A stretch of DNA of 64,000 bases from Polaromonas sp. (GCF_030680935.1 NZ_JAUXUP010000026.1:1-64000), one strand, 5' to 3'; numbered from the stretch's first letter, positions 32,415 through 41,898 are shown. The notes: generated by a model from the letters alone, not told the origin. A program made the numbers and translations.

Positions 32415-34118
32415 CTACTTTTTCTGCAGCGCAGTGTTCGTGATGCCCGACAGCGTGCCGCGGGTGCTGATGACCTCCGGGTCCAGCATTATTTCGATCA
32501 GCGCCCCTTCCTTGCCCTGCAGCGCCTGCCGCAGCACGGCTTCAAACTCTTCGGTGTGGGTGATGCGGTTGGCGGTGTAGCCATAGGCGCGCGCCAGCGC
32601 GCAGAAATCAGGGTTCTGCAAATTCGAGCCGCTGACATGGCGCGGGTACTCGCGCTCCTGGTGCATACGAATGGTGCCGTACATGCCGTTGTTGAGCAGC
32701 AAGATGATGCTTTTGGCGCCGTGCTGCACGGCAGTGGCCAGTTCCTGGCCGTTCATCAAAAAGTCACCGTCGCCGGCAATCGTGAAGGCGGTACGGCCCG
32801 ACACGATGTTCGCTGCAATACCGGCCGGCACCCCGTAACCCATGGCGCCCACGGTGGGCGCCAGCTGCGTCTTCAGGCCCTTGACCAGCCCGTGGTGCTG
32901 GAAGAAGCGGTGCACCCAGCTCGCAAAGTTGCCGGCGCCATTGGTCAGCACCGCGTCCGCTGGCAGCAGTTTTTTCAGCGTCGCCACGATGGCTGGCATG
33001 TCTATGCTGCCCGGCAGCACCACGCCGCCGTTGGCCGGGTCGATGTTGGCCAGGTAGTCTGCGTTGGCCGACTCGGCCCAGGCCAGCCAGGACACGGTCA
33101 CCGGCGCGGTCAGCACCTCCAGCGAACGCGCTGCCGCGTTCATCGTTGCATTGATGGCCAGGTCGGCCTGGAACACGCGGTTCAACTCTTCGGCACTGGC
33201 ATGGATGTGTACCAGCTTCTGCCTGGGCCGCGGCGCCTCGATCAGGGTGTAGCCGCCAGTGGTCATCTCACCGAGGCGCGGGCCGATGGCCAGGATCAGG
33301 TCGGCCTGCTTGACGCGTGCCGCGAGTTTCGGGTTCAGGCCAATGCCGACATCACCCGCGTACAGCGGGTGGTGGTTGTCAAAGGTGTCCTGGAAACGAA
33401 AGGCATTGCCGACCGGCAGCGACCAGTTCTCGGCAAATCGCTGCAGCGCCTGGGCCGCCTGCGGCGTCCAGCCGCCACCGCCGGCAATCACCAGCGGCCG
33501 CTCGGACTGCAGCAGCATCTCACGCAGCCGGCGCAATGAGCCGGGGTCGCTCCAGGCCTCCACCGCCTCCACGCGCGGCAGCGGCTCCAGGTCCACCATC
33601 TGCGTGAGCATGTCTTCCGGCAGCACCAGCACCACAGGGCCGGGGCGTCCGTTCATGGCGGTCGCAAATGCACGCGCCACGTATTCGGGGATGCGCCGCG
33701 CATCGTCGATGCGCTCTACCCGTTTGGCCATGCCTTTGGTGGACGGGCCAAAGAAGCTACTGTAGTCCACCTCCTGGAAAGCCTCACGGTCGCGGGTGTC
33801 GCTGGCGACGTCGCCGACGAACAGAATCATCGGCGTGGAATCCTGGAAAGCCGTGTGAACGCCGATGGAGGCGTTGGTGGCGCCGGGGCCACGTGTCACA
33901 AAACAGATGCCGGGCCGACCAGTCAGCTTGCCGTGGGCCTCGGCCATGAAGGCGGCGCCGCCCTCTTGACGGTTGATGATGAAGCGGATCTGGTCGTGAT
34001 AGGCATGAAAGCCGTCGAGCACCGCCAGATAACTTTCACCGGGGACACCAAAGGCATGGGTAACGCCCTGGGCCACAAGGCATTGAACAAGAAGATGGCC
34101 AGCAAGTTGTTGAGTCAT
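32415..34118 (-). CDS. Acetolactate synthase-like ThDP-dependent enzyme
   Basis: A 567-residue thiamine-diphosphate enzyme of the acetolactate synthase/POX family. The three domains are clear: PYR with the catalytic glutamate in NRQEGGAAFMAEAHGKLTGRPG (near residue 48), the central domain with GGGGWTPQAAQALQRFAENW, and the PP domain with GDGDFLMNGQELATAVQHGAKSIILLLNN (about 446-474). The track start at 34160 is earlier than the conserved MTQQLAGHLLVQCLVAQGV start at 34118. It stands alone and no IlvN-type subunit is adjacent, so biosynthetic ALS is unlikely; a 2-oxoacid decarboxylase or carboligase of unknown substrate is more likely. Confidence 0.88.
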   Translation of the reverse strand: MTQQLAGHLLVQCLVAQGVTHAFGVPGESYLAVLDGFHAYHDQIRFIINRQEGGAAFMAEAHGKLTGRPGICFVTRGPGATNASIGVHTAFQDSTPMILFVGDVASDTRDREAFQEVDYSSFFGPSTKGMAKRVERIDDARRIPEYVARAFATAMNGRPGPVVLVLPEDMLTQMVDLEPLPRVEAVEAWSDPGSLRRLREMLLQSERPLVIAGGGGWTPQAAQALQRFAENWSLPVGNAFRFQDTFDNHHPLYAGDVGIGLNPKLAARVKQADLILAIGPRLGEMTTGGYTLIEAPRPRQKLVHIHASAEELNRVFQADLAINATMNAAARSLEVLTAPVTVSWLAWAESANADYLANIDPANGGVVLPGSIDMPAIVATLKKLLPADAVLTNGAGNFASWVHRFFQHHGLVKGLKTQLAPTVGAMGYGVPAGIAANIVSGRTAFTIAGDGDFLMNGQELATAVQHGAKSIILLLNNGMYGTIRMHQEREYPRHVSGSNLQNPDFCALARAYGYTANRITHTEEFEAVLRQALQGKEGALIEIMLDPEVISTRGTLSGITNTALQKK

Positions 34119-34222
34119 CTGGCTATTGTGCCGCTGGAACAGGGCCCCACGTTTGCTCACCGGGTCTAGCGTTGCGCCCGCTTGTTGCGCGGCGTGCTCC
34201 GCATCTCTGAGAGGACGCGAAA

Positions 34223-34531
34223 CTATTCAGGGGTCTTGTTGTCGCCGTCCGCGCCACCTGCCTCCAGCGCCTGCCGGGCCAGCTCTTCGTCACTCAGCGG
34301 CGCTGCGTTTTCCAGCGCATTGAGCTCTTCCAGAAATTCCGGCGTGGGCTCTTCGTGCTCCAGCAGCACTTCCTCGAGTTTTTGCCGTCCGGTCTCGACG
34401 TGCACTGATGGAGAATGCAGCTCGGTCGGCGGAACCGGAAATTTTTCACCGAGTTCGAATTTCAGCGCCTCGGCCTGCGCATCTACCCAGTTTGCAAAGT
34501 CGCCATCTTTGGGAGTGTCTGAATTGTTCAT
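34223..34531 (-). CDS. Hypothetical acidic protein
   Basis: A 102-residue acidic protein of unknown function. The start at 34531 has an AAGGA ribosome site (34539-34543) and gives MNNSDTPKDGDFANWVDAQ. It is rich in Glu and helical (RQKLEEVLLEHEEPTPEFLEELNALENAAPLSDEELARQALE) and looks partly disordered, with no cysteine or membrane segment. It is followed by the ThDP enzyme on the same strand. I recognise no family. Confidence 0.65.
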   Translation of the reverse strand: MNNSDTPKDGDFANWVDAQAEALKFELGEKFPVPPTELHSPSVHVETGRQKLEEVLLEHEEPTPEFLEELNALENAAPLSDEELARQALEAGGADGDNKTPE

Positions 34532-34655
34532 GCCTGATTCCTTGCAGTTCGGCACTGGCGCGATTGGCCTGTGCATGCTTCATTATGGAGGGGCGCCCGC
34601 CACAGCGGTAGGGTTGGGTCGCCGGTTTTCAGAACGTTTCGGCACATCTTGCGTT

Positions 34656-34677
34656 AATTCACCAAACAGTTAAATTA
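34656..34677. promoter_or_regulatory. Predicted TetR operator upstream of tetR
   Basis: AATTCACC-aaac-AGTTAAATTA, ending six bases before the tetR start, resembles the dyad at 35374-35393 upstream of the operon. The two share AATTCACC, a four-base spacer and AGT. This copy is an imperfect palindrome. Autoregulation of tetR is inferred. Confidence 0.55.
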
Positions 34678-34683
34678 CCGACC

Positions 34684-35334
34684 ATGTCAACCGCCAAAAA
34701 GAAACCCGCCGAACCCCGGTCCCGCGATGCCGACCGCTCGCAACTGGCCATTTTGCTGGCCGCGCGCGACGAGTTTGCGCAACACGGCCTGGGTGGCGCG
34801 CGCATGGACCGCATCGCAGAACGGGCCGCCCTGAACAAGCGCCTGATCTACTACTACTTCACCAGCAAGGACGAGCTGTTTCTGGCGGTGCTGGAACAGG
34901 CTTACGCCGACATCCGTGCGGCCGAGACGCAACTGCACCTGCGCGACATGGCGCCTGCGCAAGCCATACGCCGGCTCACCGAATTCACCTGGGATTACTA
35001 CATTGCCCACCCCGAGTTCCTGACACTGCTCAACAGTGAAAACCTGCACCAGGGCAGGCATCTGGCCATGTCCGGGCGGGTACAAGAAATGAACTCGCCG
35101 CTGGTCCAGACACTGGCCGAAATTCTTGAACGCGGCCGCGCCGACGGGCTTTTTCGCGGCGGCATAGACCCGGTGCAGCTCTACGTCTCGATTGCCGGAC
35201 TTTCCTACTTTTACCTTTCCAACAATTCGACCCTCTCGGCCATCTTCGGGCGCGACCTGATGGGGCCCAAGGCCCTGAACGAGCGACTCTCGCACATGTG
35301 TGATGTGATCCTAGGGTATGTCCTTAGAAACTGA
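34684..35334 (+). CDS. TetR family transcriptional regulator
   Basis: A 216-residue TetR regulator. The HTH is at about residues 20-65 (RSQLAILLAARDEFAQHGLGGARMDRIAERAALNKRLIYYYFTSKDELFLAVL). The C-terminal domain is helical with the HPEFLTLLNSENLHQG stretch typical of the AefR/YcdC-like TetR_C group. It lies upstream of, and in the same direction as, a transport-and-catabolism operon; similar dyads flank the gene, so it probably represses both that operon and itself. Confidence 0.92.
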   Translation: MSTAKKKPAEPRSRDADRSQLAILLAARDEFAQHGLGGARMDRIAERAALNKRLIYYYFTSKDELFLAVLEQAYADIRAAETQLHLRDMAPAQAIRRLTEFTWDYYIAHPEFLTLLNSENLHQGRHLAMSGRVQEMNSPLVQTLAEILERGRADGLFRGGIDPVQLYVSIAGLSYFYLSNNSTLSAIFGRDLMGPKALNERLSHMCDVILGYVLRN

Positions 35335-35373
35335 AAGGCCGGCTTGATTGACCCCTGCACGGGCGTTTTCTAC

Positions 35374-35393
35374 AATTCACCCTTTAGTGAATT
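35374..35393. promoter_or_regulatory. Predicted TetR operator over the operon promoter
   Basis: A perfect palindrome AATTCAC-CCTTTA-GTGAATT overlaps the -10 box TACAAT (35371-35376) in front of the Bug receptor gene. A repressor bound here would occlude RNA polymerase directly. A second, imperfect copy precedes tetR. Confidence 0.7.
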
Positions 35394-35414
35394 ATTAACG
35401 AAGGAGACGTCTGC

Positions 35415-36422
35415 ATGAAATCTGCCCTGTCCACCCGCGGTCTGCTGATTGCGGGACTGCTGTCCATCACTGCCACGGGCGCCCTCGCCCAGTGGAAACC
35501 CACCAAACCCATCACACTGATCGTGCCCTGGGCGCCAGGGGGCTCTACCGACCAGGTCAGCCGCGTGACCGCGGCCGAACTGGAGAAGTTCCTGGGACAG
35601 AAAATTGTGATCATGAACCAGCCCGGCGCTTCCGGCTCGGTAGGTACCAAAAACGCGATGGAAGCCCCAAGGGACGGCTACACCTGGACAGCGGGCGGCG
35701 CCAAAGACCTCGGCACCTACAAAGTGCTGGGTATGCTGGACACATCGGCCCGGGACTGGAATCTCTATCTCAACGTGGCACACATCGCCGTGGTCGGGGT
35801 CAATGCGGATACGCCTTACAAAACGATGCCCGAGCTGCTGGCCGCCATGAAAGAAAAGCCCGGCGCCATTTCTGTCGCCACAGCCGGGGTCAATTCCAGC
35901 GGGCATTCGGCGATTGAATCGATTGCCCGCGCAGCGGGTGTGACTTACAAACATGTGACCTACGATGGCGGTGCGCCTGCTGCTGTTGCAGCCGCATCCG
36001 GCGAGACCCAGGTGACCACCCAGCTCGCGGCAGAACAGACCGACATGATCCGCGCCAAAAAGATCCGTCCGCTGGCGGTGGTGGGCGACAAGTCGATTGA
36101 AATCGAGGGTTACGGCACCATTCCGCCGCTGTCTCAGTTCATCCCCGGCTACAAGGACCCGATCAACTACTTTGGCATTTTTGTACCCAAGGGCGCACCG
36201 CCGGAAGTGGCGCAGACGCTGGACAAAATCTGGGCCACCGAGATGGTCAAAAATGAAGCGCTGAAAAAGTACGCGCAAGCACGCGGCGCCATGTTTGCGC
36301 CCATGGCCGGGGAAGACGCGCAGAAGGCGGTGTTTCCGGCGATCCAGTCTTACGCCTGGACGCAGCAAGCTGCCGGCAAAGCCAAGGTGTCGCCTGACAC
36401 CATCGGCATTCCGAAACCCTGA
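35415..36422 (+). CDS. Bug/TctC receptor of a tripartite tricarboxylate transporter
   Basis: A 335-residue periplasmic receptor. It has a signal peptide (MKSALSTRGLLIAGLLSITATGALAQ), the KPITLIVPWAPGGSTDQVSRVTAAEL core and the GQKIVIMNQPGASGSVGTKNAME segment. GGAGA eight bases upstream supports the ATG. It is the first gene of the TetR-controlled operon and precedes TctB and TctA, so this is a complete TTT system. Carboxylate or sugar-acid substrates are typical; the enzymes downstream favour a sugar acid. Confidence 0.94.
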   Translation: MKSALSTRGLLIAGLLSITATGALAQWKPTKPITLIVPWAPGGSTDQVSRVTAAELEKFLGQKIVIMNQPGASGSVGTKNAMEAPRDGYTWTAGGAKDLGTYKVLGMLDTSARDWNLYLNVAHIAVVGVNADTPYKTMPELLAAMKEKPGAISVATAGVNSSGHSAIESIARAAGVTYKHVTYDGGAPAAVAAASGETQVTTQLAAEQTDMIRAKKIRPLAVVGDKSIEIEGYGTIPPLSQFIPGYKDPINYFGIFVPKGAPPEVAQTLDKIWATEMVKNEALKKYAQARGAMFAPMAGEDAQKAVFPAIQSYAWTQQAAGKAKVSPDTIGIPKP

Positions 36423-36436
36423 GCACCCGGCACCCC

Positions 36437-36928
36437 ATGACTGAGGGCGTCAATACCGCCCGCTCCGATCTGTGGGGTGGAGCGGGCTGGGTCGGGTTTG
36501 GCCTGTTGATTGTGGTGGAGTCGCTGCGCATGGACCGCTTCAAGGCCATGGGGGCAGAGCTTTACACCATGCCGGGTTTTGTGCCCGGCATGATAGGCGG
36601 TGTACTGATGCTGCTGGGCGCCATCCTCATGCTGCGCGGCTGGCGCCGCGGCAGCGTGCCACACACCGAGGTCGAGCCTGCAGGGCTGCTGCTCAACCGC
36701 CGGGTCATAGCGACGCTGCTGCTCACGCTGGTGTACGCCACCGGCCTGATCGGACGCCTGCCCTTCTGGCTGGCGACTGCGCTGTTTGTGGCCGCCTTTG
36801 TCGGCTATTTCGCCCCGCCGGAGAAAACGCCAGCCCGGCGCCTGATGGCCGCCGTGCTGGCCGGCGCCCTGACCGCATTGATCGTGACGCTGGTTTTCCA
36901 GTACGTCTTCCTGGTCCGCCTTCCATGA
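36437..36928 (+). CDS. TctB-type small membrane subunit
   Basis: A 163-residue membrane protein with four predicted TM segments: WVGFGLLIVVESLRM, MPGFVPGMIGGVLMLLGAILML, RRVIATLLLTLVYATGLI, and a pair at the C-terminus (ATALFVAAFVGYF, LAGALTALIVTLVFQYVFL). Size and topology match the small TctB subunit, which is poorly conserved. It lies between the receptor and the large TctA subunit. Confidence 0.88.
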   Translation: MTEGVNTARSDLWGGAGWVGFGLLIVVESLRMDRFKAMGAELYTMPGFVPGMIGGVLMLLGAILMLRGWRRGSVPHTEVEPAGLLLNRRVIATLLLTLVYATGLIGRLPFWLATALFVAAFVGYFAPPEKTPARRLMAAVLAGALTALIVTLVFQYVFLVRLP

Positions 36929-36988
36929 AACAAAACCAAATGAACAAGCGCCAACCCGTGCGTTTCGCAGTCACGCGGAGACACGGGC

Positions 36989-38476
36989 ATGTTTGACGGC
37001 CTGATCCTGTTTGGCGAGTCCATCCTGCGCTTCAGCACGCCTGAGGCCATCTTCTACGCCCTGCTGTCGTCGCTGGTCGGCGTCATCATGGGCGCCCTGC
37101 CCGGACTCACGGCAACGATGGCGCTGGCGCTGATGACCACGCTGACGCTCAAACTGCCGCCCAGTGAGGCATTGCTGATCCTGATTTGTACCTACGTCGG
37201 TTCGATCTACGGCGGGTCGCGCTCAGCCATCTTGTTGAACATCCCGGGCACGCCCGCGTCTGCTGCGTCATGCCTGGACGGCTACGCCCTGGCGCGGCAA
37301 GGCATGGCAGGCCGCGCCATGGGTATTGCCACCTCGGGTTCTGTCCTTGGCACGCTGATTGGCATGGTTTTTCTGGCCGGTTTCACGCCCATTCTCGGCG
37401 GCCTGGCCCTGAAGTTTGGCGCCTACGAGTTTTTCTGGCTGGCCCTGTTCGGCGTCATCATTGCCGGTACGCTGACCGGCGATGACCCGCTCAAAGGCTG
37501 GATCGCCGGCATTGCAGGCCTGTTTATCGCCGGCATTGGCCAGGAGCCACAGTACGCCTATGAACGGTTTGCATGGGGCATACGCGATCTGGCTGGGGGT
37601 ATCCAGCTGGTGCCTGCGCTGGTCGGTGCGTTCGGCTTTGCCGAGCTGCTGACCGCCATCAAGCAGCGCCAGCAGCCGGTGAAGATCAGCCGCTTCGACA
37701 CCGTCATTCCCAAGTTGCGCGACATCACGAAATACTGGCGCACCATCCTGCGCTCGGGCCTGATCGGTACCGGCGTCGGCATTGTGCCGGGCGTGGGTGA
37801 AGACGTGGCGGCCTGGTCGTCTTACGCCGCCGCCAAACGCGCCAGCAAGGAACAGGAGATGTTTGGCAAAGGCTCTATCGAGGGCCTGATGGCCGCCGAA
37901 ACCGGTGACAACGCCTGCGTCCCGGGCGCGATGATTCCGGTGCTCACGCTCGCCATTCCAGGCTCGGCCCCTGCGGCCGTGCTGATGGCCGCCATGATCA
38001 TCCACGGCGTCAAGCCGGGCCCGCTGATCATGGTGGAGAACCCTCAATTTGTGTACGACGTGGTGGCCATGATGCTGTTTGCCACCGTTGGTATCCTGAT
38101 CTACGGCCTGGTGCTGACCAAGGCACTGGTGCAGGTGCTGCGTGTGCCCCAGCATCTGATAGTGCCGATTATTTTTGTGCTTTGTGCGGTTGGCAGCTTT
38201 GCCATTTCAGGCCGGCTGTTTGACGTGTATGTGATGCTGGTCTTCGGCATCATCGGATTTTTTCTGCGTGGTTTTGGCTACCCGATGGCGCCGCTGGTGC
38301 TGGGCATTGTGCTGGGCGACCTGCTGGAAAAAAACCTGCGCCGTGCGTTGATCCTGTCCGATGGCAGCTTGGCCCCCTTCTTCACACGACCGATCTCTGG
38401 CGCGGTAGCAGCGCTGATCTTCGGCACCATAGGCTGGAAGCTCTACAGCCTGTATGGCCGCAAGAAGACCGCATGA
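36989..38476 (+). CDS. TctA-type large permease subunit
   Basis: A 495-residue permease with about 12 TM segments and the family signatures ALPGLTATMALALMTTLTL, SIYGGSRSAILLNIPGTPASAASCLDGY, and GEDVAAWSSYAAAKRASKEQEMFGKGSIEG. The start at 36989 is supported by GGAGA in GCGGAGACACGGGC. Its stop overlaps the next gene by four bases, tying the transporter to the catabolic enzymes. Uptake is proton- or sodium-coupled. Confidence 0.95.
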   Translation: MFDGLILFGESILRFSTPEAIFYALLSSLVGVIMGALPGLTATMALALMTTLTLKLPPSEALLILICTYVGSIYGGSRSAILLNIPGTPASAASCLDGYALARQGMAGRAMGIATSGSVLGTLIGMVFLAGFTPILGGLALKFGAYEFFWLALFGVIIAGTLTGDDPLKGWIAGIAGLFIAGIGQEPQYAYERFAWGIRDLAGGIQLVPALVGAFGFAELLTAIKQRQQPVKISRFDTVIPKLRDITKYWRTILRSGLIGTGVGIVPGVGEDVAAWSSYAAAKRASKEQEMFGKGSIEGLMAAETGDNACVPGAMIPVLTLAIPGSAPAAVLMAAMIIHGVKPGPLIMVENPQFVYDVVAMMLFATVGILIYGLVLTKALVQVLRVPQHLIVPIIFVLCAVGSFAISGRLFDVYVMLVFGIIGFFLRGFGYPMAPLVLGIVLGDLLEKNLRRALILSDGSLAPFFTRPISGAVAALIFGTIGWKLYSLYGRKKTA

Positions 38477-39303
38477 AACTCGCACTCTGCAACGAAGTTC
38501 TGCACCCCCTGCCCTTTGCCCGGCAGTGCGCGCTGGCAGCTTCTTACGGCTACACCGGCCTGGAGCTGGCGCCTTTTACACTCGCCGACGACCCCCAAAC
38601 CCTGAATGCAGACGCCGCCCGCCACTACCGCATGACGGCGCACAGCCACGGCCTGGGGATCTCCAGCCTGCACTGGCTGCTGGTCAAGCCCGATGGCTTG
38701 TCGCTGGTCATCGCGGACGCCGCCGTGCGGCAGCAAACCCTGTCACTGCTCAAACGCCTGATCGATTTTGCGACTGCCTGCGGCGCTGCCGTGCTGGTGC
38801 ATGGCTCCCCCAGGCAGCGTTCACCCCTGCCCGGCCAGAGCCTTGCCGACGCCACCGAACGCCTGCACGACGCGCTGGCCGAACTCGCGCCCCACGCCGC
38901 AGCGGCGGGCGTGGTGTATTGCCTGGAGCCGCTGTCGCCTGCAGAAACACCGGTGATCAACACCGTGGCACAGGCTGCCGCCCTGGTTGACCGCATCGGC
39001 TCGCCAGCCCTGCGCACCATGCTCGATGTGAGCGCCGCGTCGCAGGCCGAAAGTGCACCGGTGCACCAGGTGCTGGCGCGGTACCTGGCCAGCGGTCACA
39101 TTGCGCACGTGCAGCTCAACGACAAAAACCGCCGTGGCCCAGGCCAGGGTGACACGCCGCAACAACCAGTGCTGCAGGTGCTTAAAACCGCCGGCTACAC
39201 CGGCTGGATGGCGGTCGAACCCTTTGACTACCAGGGCGACGGTCCCGGCTGCGCAGAATTCAGCGCCCGCCATGTGAAGGACATCTGGAGCGCACTGGCA
39301 TGA
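38473..39303 (+). CDS. Sugar phosphate isomerase/epimerase-like TIM barrel
   Basis: A 276-residue xylose-isomerase-like TIM barrel (AP endonuclease 2 superfamily). Metal-ligand type motifs are visible: CLEPLSPAETPVINTV with the Glu, a MLDVSAASQAE region in place of the usual D-x-x-H, the HIAHVQLNDKNR strand, and MAVEPFDYQGDG at the end. Members act as isomerases, epimerases or dehydratases on keto sugars and inosose. The ATG overlaps tctA and the stop overlaps the next gene. Substrate unknown. Confidence 0.87.
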   Translation: MKLALCNEVLHPLPFARQCALAASYGYTGLELAPFTLADDPQTLNADAARHYRMTAHSHGLGISSLHWLLVKPDGLSLVIADAAVRQQTLSLLKRLIDFATACGAAVLVHGSPRQRSPLPGQSLADATERLHDALAELAPHAAAAGVVYCLEPLSPAETPVINTVAQAAALVDRIGSPALRTMLDVSAASQAESAPVHQVLARYLASGHIAHVQLNDKNRRGPGQGDTPQQPVLQVLKTAGYTGWMAVEPFDYQGDGPGCAEFSARHVKDIWSALA

Positions 39304-40652
39304 GCGCTGTGACCGTCCGCTCCATTGCGCTGTTTGAACGGCCTGTGACCTTGCGCCTGCCTTTCCGTTTTGGTGCAGCCACCGTCACCCGTTGCCCGCA
39401 GGCCTTTGTGCGCGTCGAACTTGACATCGGAGGCCGGACTTTCGAAGGCGGCAGCGCCGAACTCATGGTGCCCAAGTGGTTCGACAAATCCCCCGACCTC
39501 ACCCATGAGCAGAATTTCGAACAACTGCGCGAGGCCCTGCGCACCGCACGCGACGCCTATGCCGGTGCCGACGGCGGCCAGAGCCCGCATGGGTTGTCCC
39601 AGTCGGCAGGTGCTGCGGCCATCGCGACGGCGGTGGCGCGCGGCTTGCCTCGGCTGGCAGCGCAGTTTGGGCCGGCCCTGCTGGACAAGGCCATCGCCGA
39701 CGCGGCCCTGCGCTGCGCCGGCCTGTCCTGGGTAGACGGTCTGCGCGCCGGCGTACTCGGCGACCCGTGGTCGCCCATTCTGGCGCTGGTCAAGCCGCGC
39801 GCCGTCACCTTGCGCCACACCGTCGGCCTGGCCGACCGCCTGACCGCCGCCGATGCAGGCACGGACCCCAACGACGGCCTGCCGGCCACGCTGGAAGCCG
39901 CCATCGCGGCTTATGGCCTGCACCATTTCAAACTCAAGCTGTCGGGCCGCCCGGACGCGGACATGGACCGTCTCTCGCAGATTGCCGCCGTGCTCGATGC
40001 GCGGGCAGCTGACTACCGCGTCACGCTGGACGGCAACGAAACCTTTGCCGATGCCGAGGCGCTGGGCGCCTTCTGGCCGACGCTGAAGCAGGCGCCGCAA
40101 CTGGCCGGCCTGCTGCGCCGCACCCTGCTGCTCGAACAGCCACTGGCACGCCGTGTTGCGCTGGACCAGTCCATTGCCGGGCTGGGCATCGACGTGCCTG
40201 TGATCCTCGACGAATCCGACGACCAGGCCGAGGTGCTGGAACGCGGCATCGCGCTGGGTTATCGCGGCATTTCGAGCAAGGCCTGCAAGGGCATTTACCG
40301 CTCACTGGCCAATGCAGCGCGCATCGCCCAGGAGCCGCAGCGCCTGCTGCTGTCAGGCGAGGACCTGACCTGCCAGGCCGGGCTGGCTGTGCAACAGGAC
40401 ACCGTGCTGGCCGCCTGCCTGGGCGTGACACACATCGAGCGCAACGGCCATCACTATGTGGACGGTTTCGGTATCGCGCCCGATGCAGAAGCGCAGGCCT
40501 TTGCCAAAGCGCACCCCGGTTTTTACGACAGCCACGCCGGCCGCCCGCACCTGGCCGTGCATGGCGGCGAGCTGGACCTGTCATCGCTGCACGTTCCCGG
40601 CTTTGCCAGCGCTGCGATGCCACGATGGGACAGCCTGAAAGCCATTTCCTGA
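39300..40652 (+). CDS. Enolase superfamily enzyme (muconate lactonising/mandelate racemase-like)
   Basis: A 450-residue enolase-superfamily protein with the N-terminal capping domain and a barrel. Barrel residues follow the MLE-subgroup order: KLK in HHFKLKLSG (about 211-215), metal ligands Asp in TLDGNE (about 243), Glu in LLEQPL (about 279) and Asp in ILDESD (about 304), and Lys in SSKACKG (about 327). Such enzymes racemise, cycloisomerise or dehydrate acid sugars and lactones. Coupled by four-base overlap to the TIM-barrel gene. Longer than most MLEs (about 370), mainly in the capping domain. Confidence 0.86.
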   Translation: MSAVTVRSIALFERPVTLRLPFRFGAATVTRCPQAFVRVELDIGGRTFEGGSAELMVPKWFDKSPDLTHEQNFEQLREALRTARDAYAGADGGQSPHGLSQSAGAAAIATAVARGLPRLAAQFGPALLDKAIADAALRCAGLSWVDGLRAGVLGDPWSPILALVKPRAVTLRHTVGLADRLTAADAGTDPNDGLPATLEAAIAAYGLHHFKLKLSGRPDADMDRLSQIAAVLDARAADYRVTLDGNETFADAEALGAFWPTLKQAPQLAGLLRRTLLLEQPLARRVALDQSIAGLGIDVPVILDESDDQAEVLERGIALGYRGISSKACKGIYRSLANAARIAQEPQRLLLSGEDLTCQAGLAVQQDTVLAACLGVTHIERNGHHYVDGFGIAPDAEAQAFAKAHPGFYDSHAGRPHLAVHGGELDLSSLHVPGFASAAMPRWDSLKAIS

Positions 40653-40690
40653 TTCAACCCCACCCACCTCAAGAGAAGAAGAGAACTTTC

Positions 40691-41854
40691 ATGGCTACAC
40701 AACGACTCGGAATCATCATGCACGGCGTCACCGGACGCATGGGCATGAACCAGCATCTGATCCGTTCCATCGTCGCGATCCGTAAACAGGGCGGCGTGCT
40801 GCTTTCCAACGGTGACAAGGTCATGCCTGACCCGATTTTGATCGGCCGCAACGCCGAAAAAATCGAGGCCCTGGCCAAGACCTGGGGCATTGATCGCTGG
40901 GGCACCGACCTCGACGAAGCACTGAAGAACAAGGACGACACCCTCTTCTTCGACGCCGGCACCACGCGAATGCGCCCGACCCTGCTGGCCAAAGCCATCC
41001 GCGCCGGCAAACACGTGTACTGCGAGAAGCCCATTGCCACCAACCTCAACGAAGCCGTCGAGATCGCACGACTGGCCGAAAAATCGGGCCTCAAACACGG
41101 CGCAGTGCAGGACAAACTCTTTCTGCCCGGTCTGCGCAAGCTCGACATGCTGCGCCGCGCCGGCTTCTTCGGCAAGATGCTGTCGGTGCGTCTGGAGTTT
41201 GGCTACTGGGTGTTTGAGGGCGACCTGCAGCCTATCCAGCGCCCGAGCTGGAATTACCGCACCGAGGACGGTGGCGGCATGATTCTGGACATGATGTGCC
41301 ACTGGCGCTACGTGCTGGACAACCTGTTCGGCGAAGTCAAGTCCATCTCCTGCATTGGTGCGACGCACATCCCCGAGCGCTGGGATGAAGCCGGCAAACC
41401 CTACAAGGCCACCGCCGACGATGCCGCCTATGCCACGGCCGAACTCATCGGCCACAACGGCGAGCCGGTGATTGCGCAAATGAACATGTCCTGGGCCACC
41501 CGCGTGAACCGCGAGGACCTGGTCACCTTCCACGTCGATGGCACCCACGGTTCGGCCGTCGCAGGCCTGTCTTCATGCAAGGCTCAGTCACGCGTCAACA
41601 CGCCGCGCCCCGTCTGGAACCCGGATGAAAAACAGACAATGAATTTTTCAGCCCAGTGGCAGGAAGTACCGGACACCCAGACCTACGACAACGGTTTCAA
41701 GATCCAGTGGGAGCATTTCATCCGCCACGTGGTCGAAAACGAGCCCTACAAATGGACCCTGCCCGAAGGCGCCAAAGGCGTGCAACTGGTCGAAGCCGCA
41801 CTCGTAAGCTGGAAAGAGCGGCGCTGGGTGGACGTCCCCGCGCTACAGGTTTGA
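40691..41854 (+). CDS. Gfo/Idh/MocA family oxidoreductase
   Basis: A 387-residue NAD(P)-dependent dehydrogenase. The N-terminal Rossmann domain starts RLGIIMHGVTGRMGMNQHLI, the EKP-type catalytic motif is VYCEKPIATNLNEAVEIA, and the C-terminal half has GGGMILDMMCHWRYVLDNLFGE with the conserved Asp-His pair. It would oxidise or reduce a sugar, polyol or keto sugar. The ATG at 40691 is chosen over the track's start, which lies in the upstream gene. The TGA stop is supplied by a copy of the dispersed repeat that follows. Confidence 0.92.
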   Translation: MATQRLGIIMHGVTGRMGMNQHLIRSIVAIRKQGGVLLSNGDKVMPDPILIGRNAEKIEALAKTWGIDRWGTDLDEALKNKDDTLFFDAGTTRMRPTLLAKAIRAGKHVYCEKPIATNLNEAVEIARLAEKSGLKHGAVQDKLFLPGLRKLDMLRRAGFFGKMLSVRLEFGYWVFEGDLQPIQRPSWNYRTEDGGGMILDMMCHWRYVLDNLFGEVKSISCIGATHIPERWDEAGKPYKATADDAAYATAELIGHNGEPVIAQMNMSWATRVNREDLVTFHVDGTHGSAVAGLSSCKAQSRVNTPRPVWNPDEKQTMNFSAQWQEVPDTQTYDNGFKIQWEHFIRHVVENEPYKWTLPEGAKGVQLVEAALVSWKERRWVDVPALQV

Positions 41855-41898
41855 TAGCTGCTTACGCTCTCTGAACAAGGGCTAGAGGCATATTTGAT
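41849..41898. repeat. Dispersed repeat copy ending the Gfo/Idh gene
   Basis: GTTTGATAGCTGCTTACGCT, then CTGAACAAGGGCTAGAGGCA and TATTTGATGC, shows the repeat's ATAGCTGCTTACGC and AAGGGCTAGAGGC blocks. The TGA of the Gfo/Idh gene is at 41852-41854, inside it. Confidence 0.75.
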
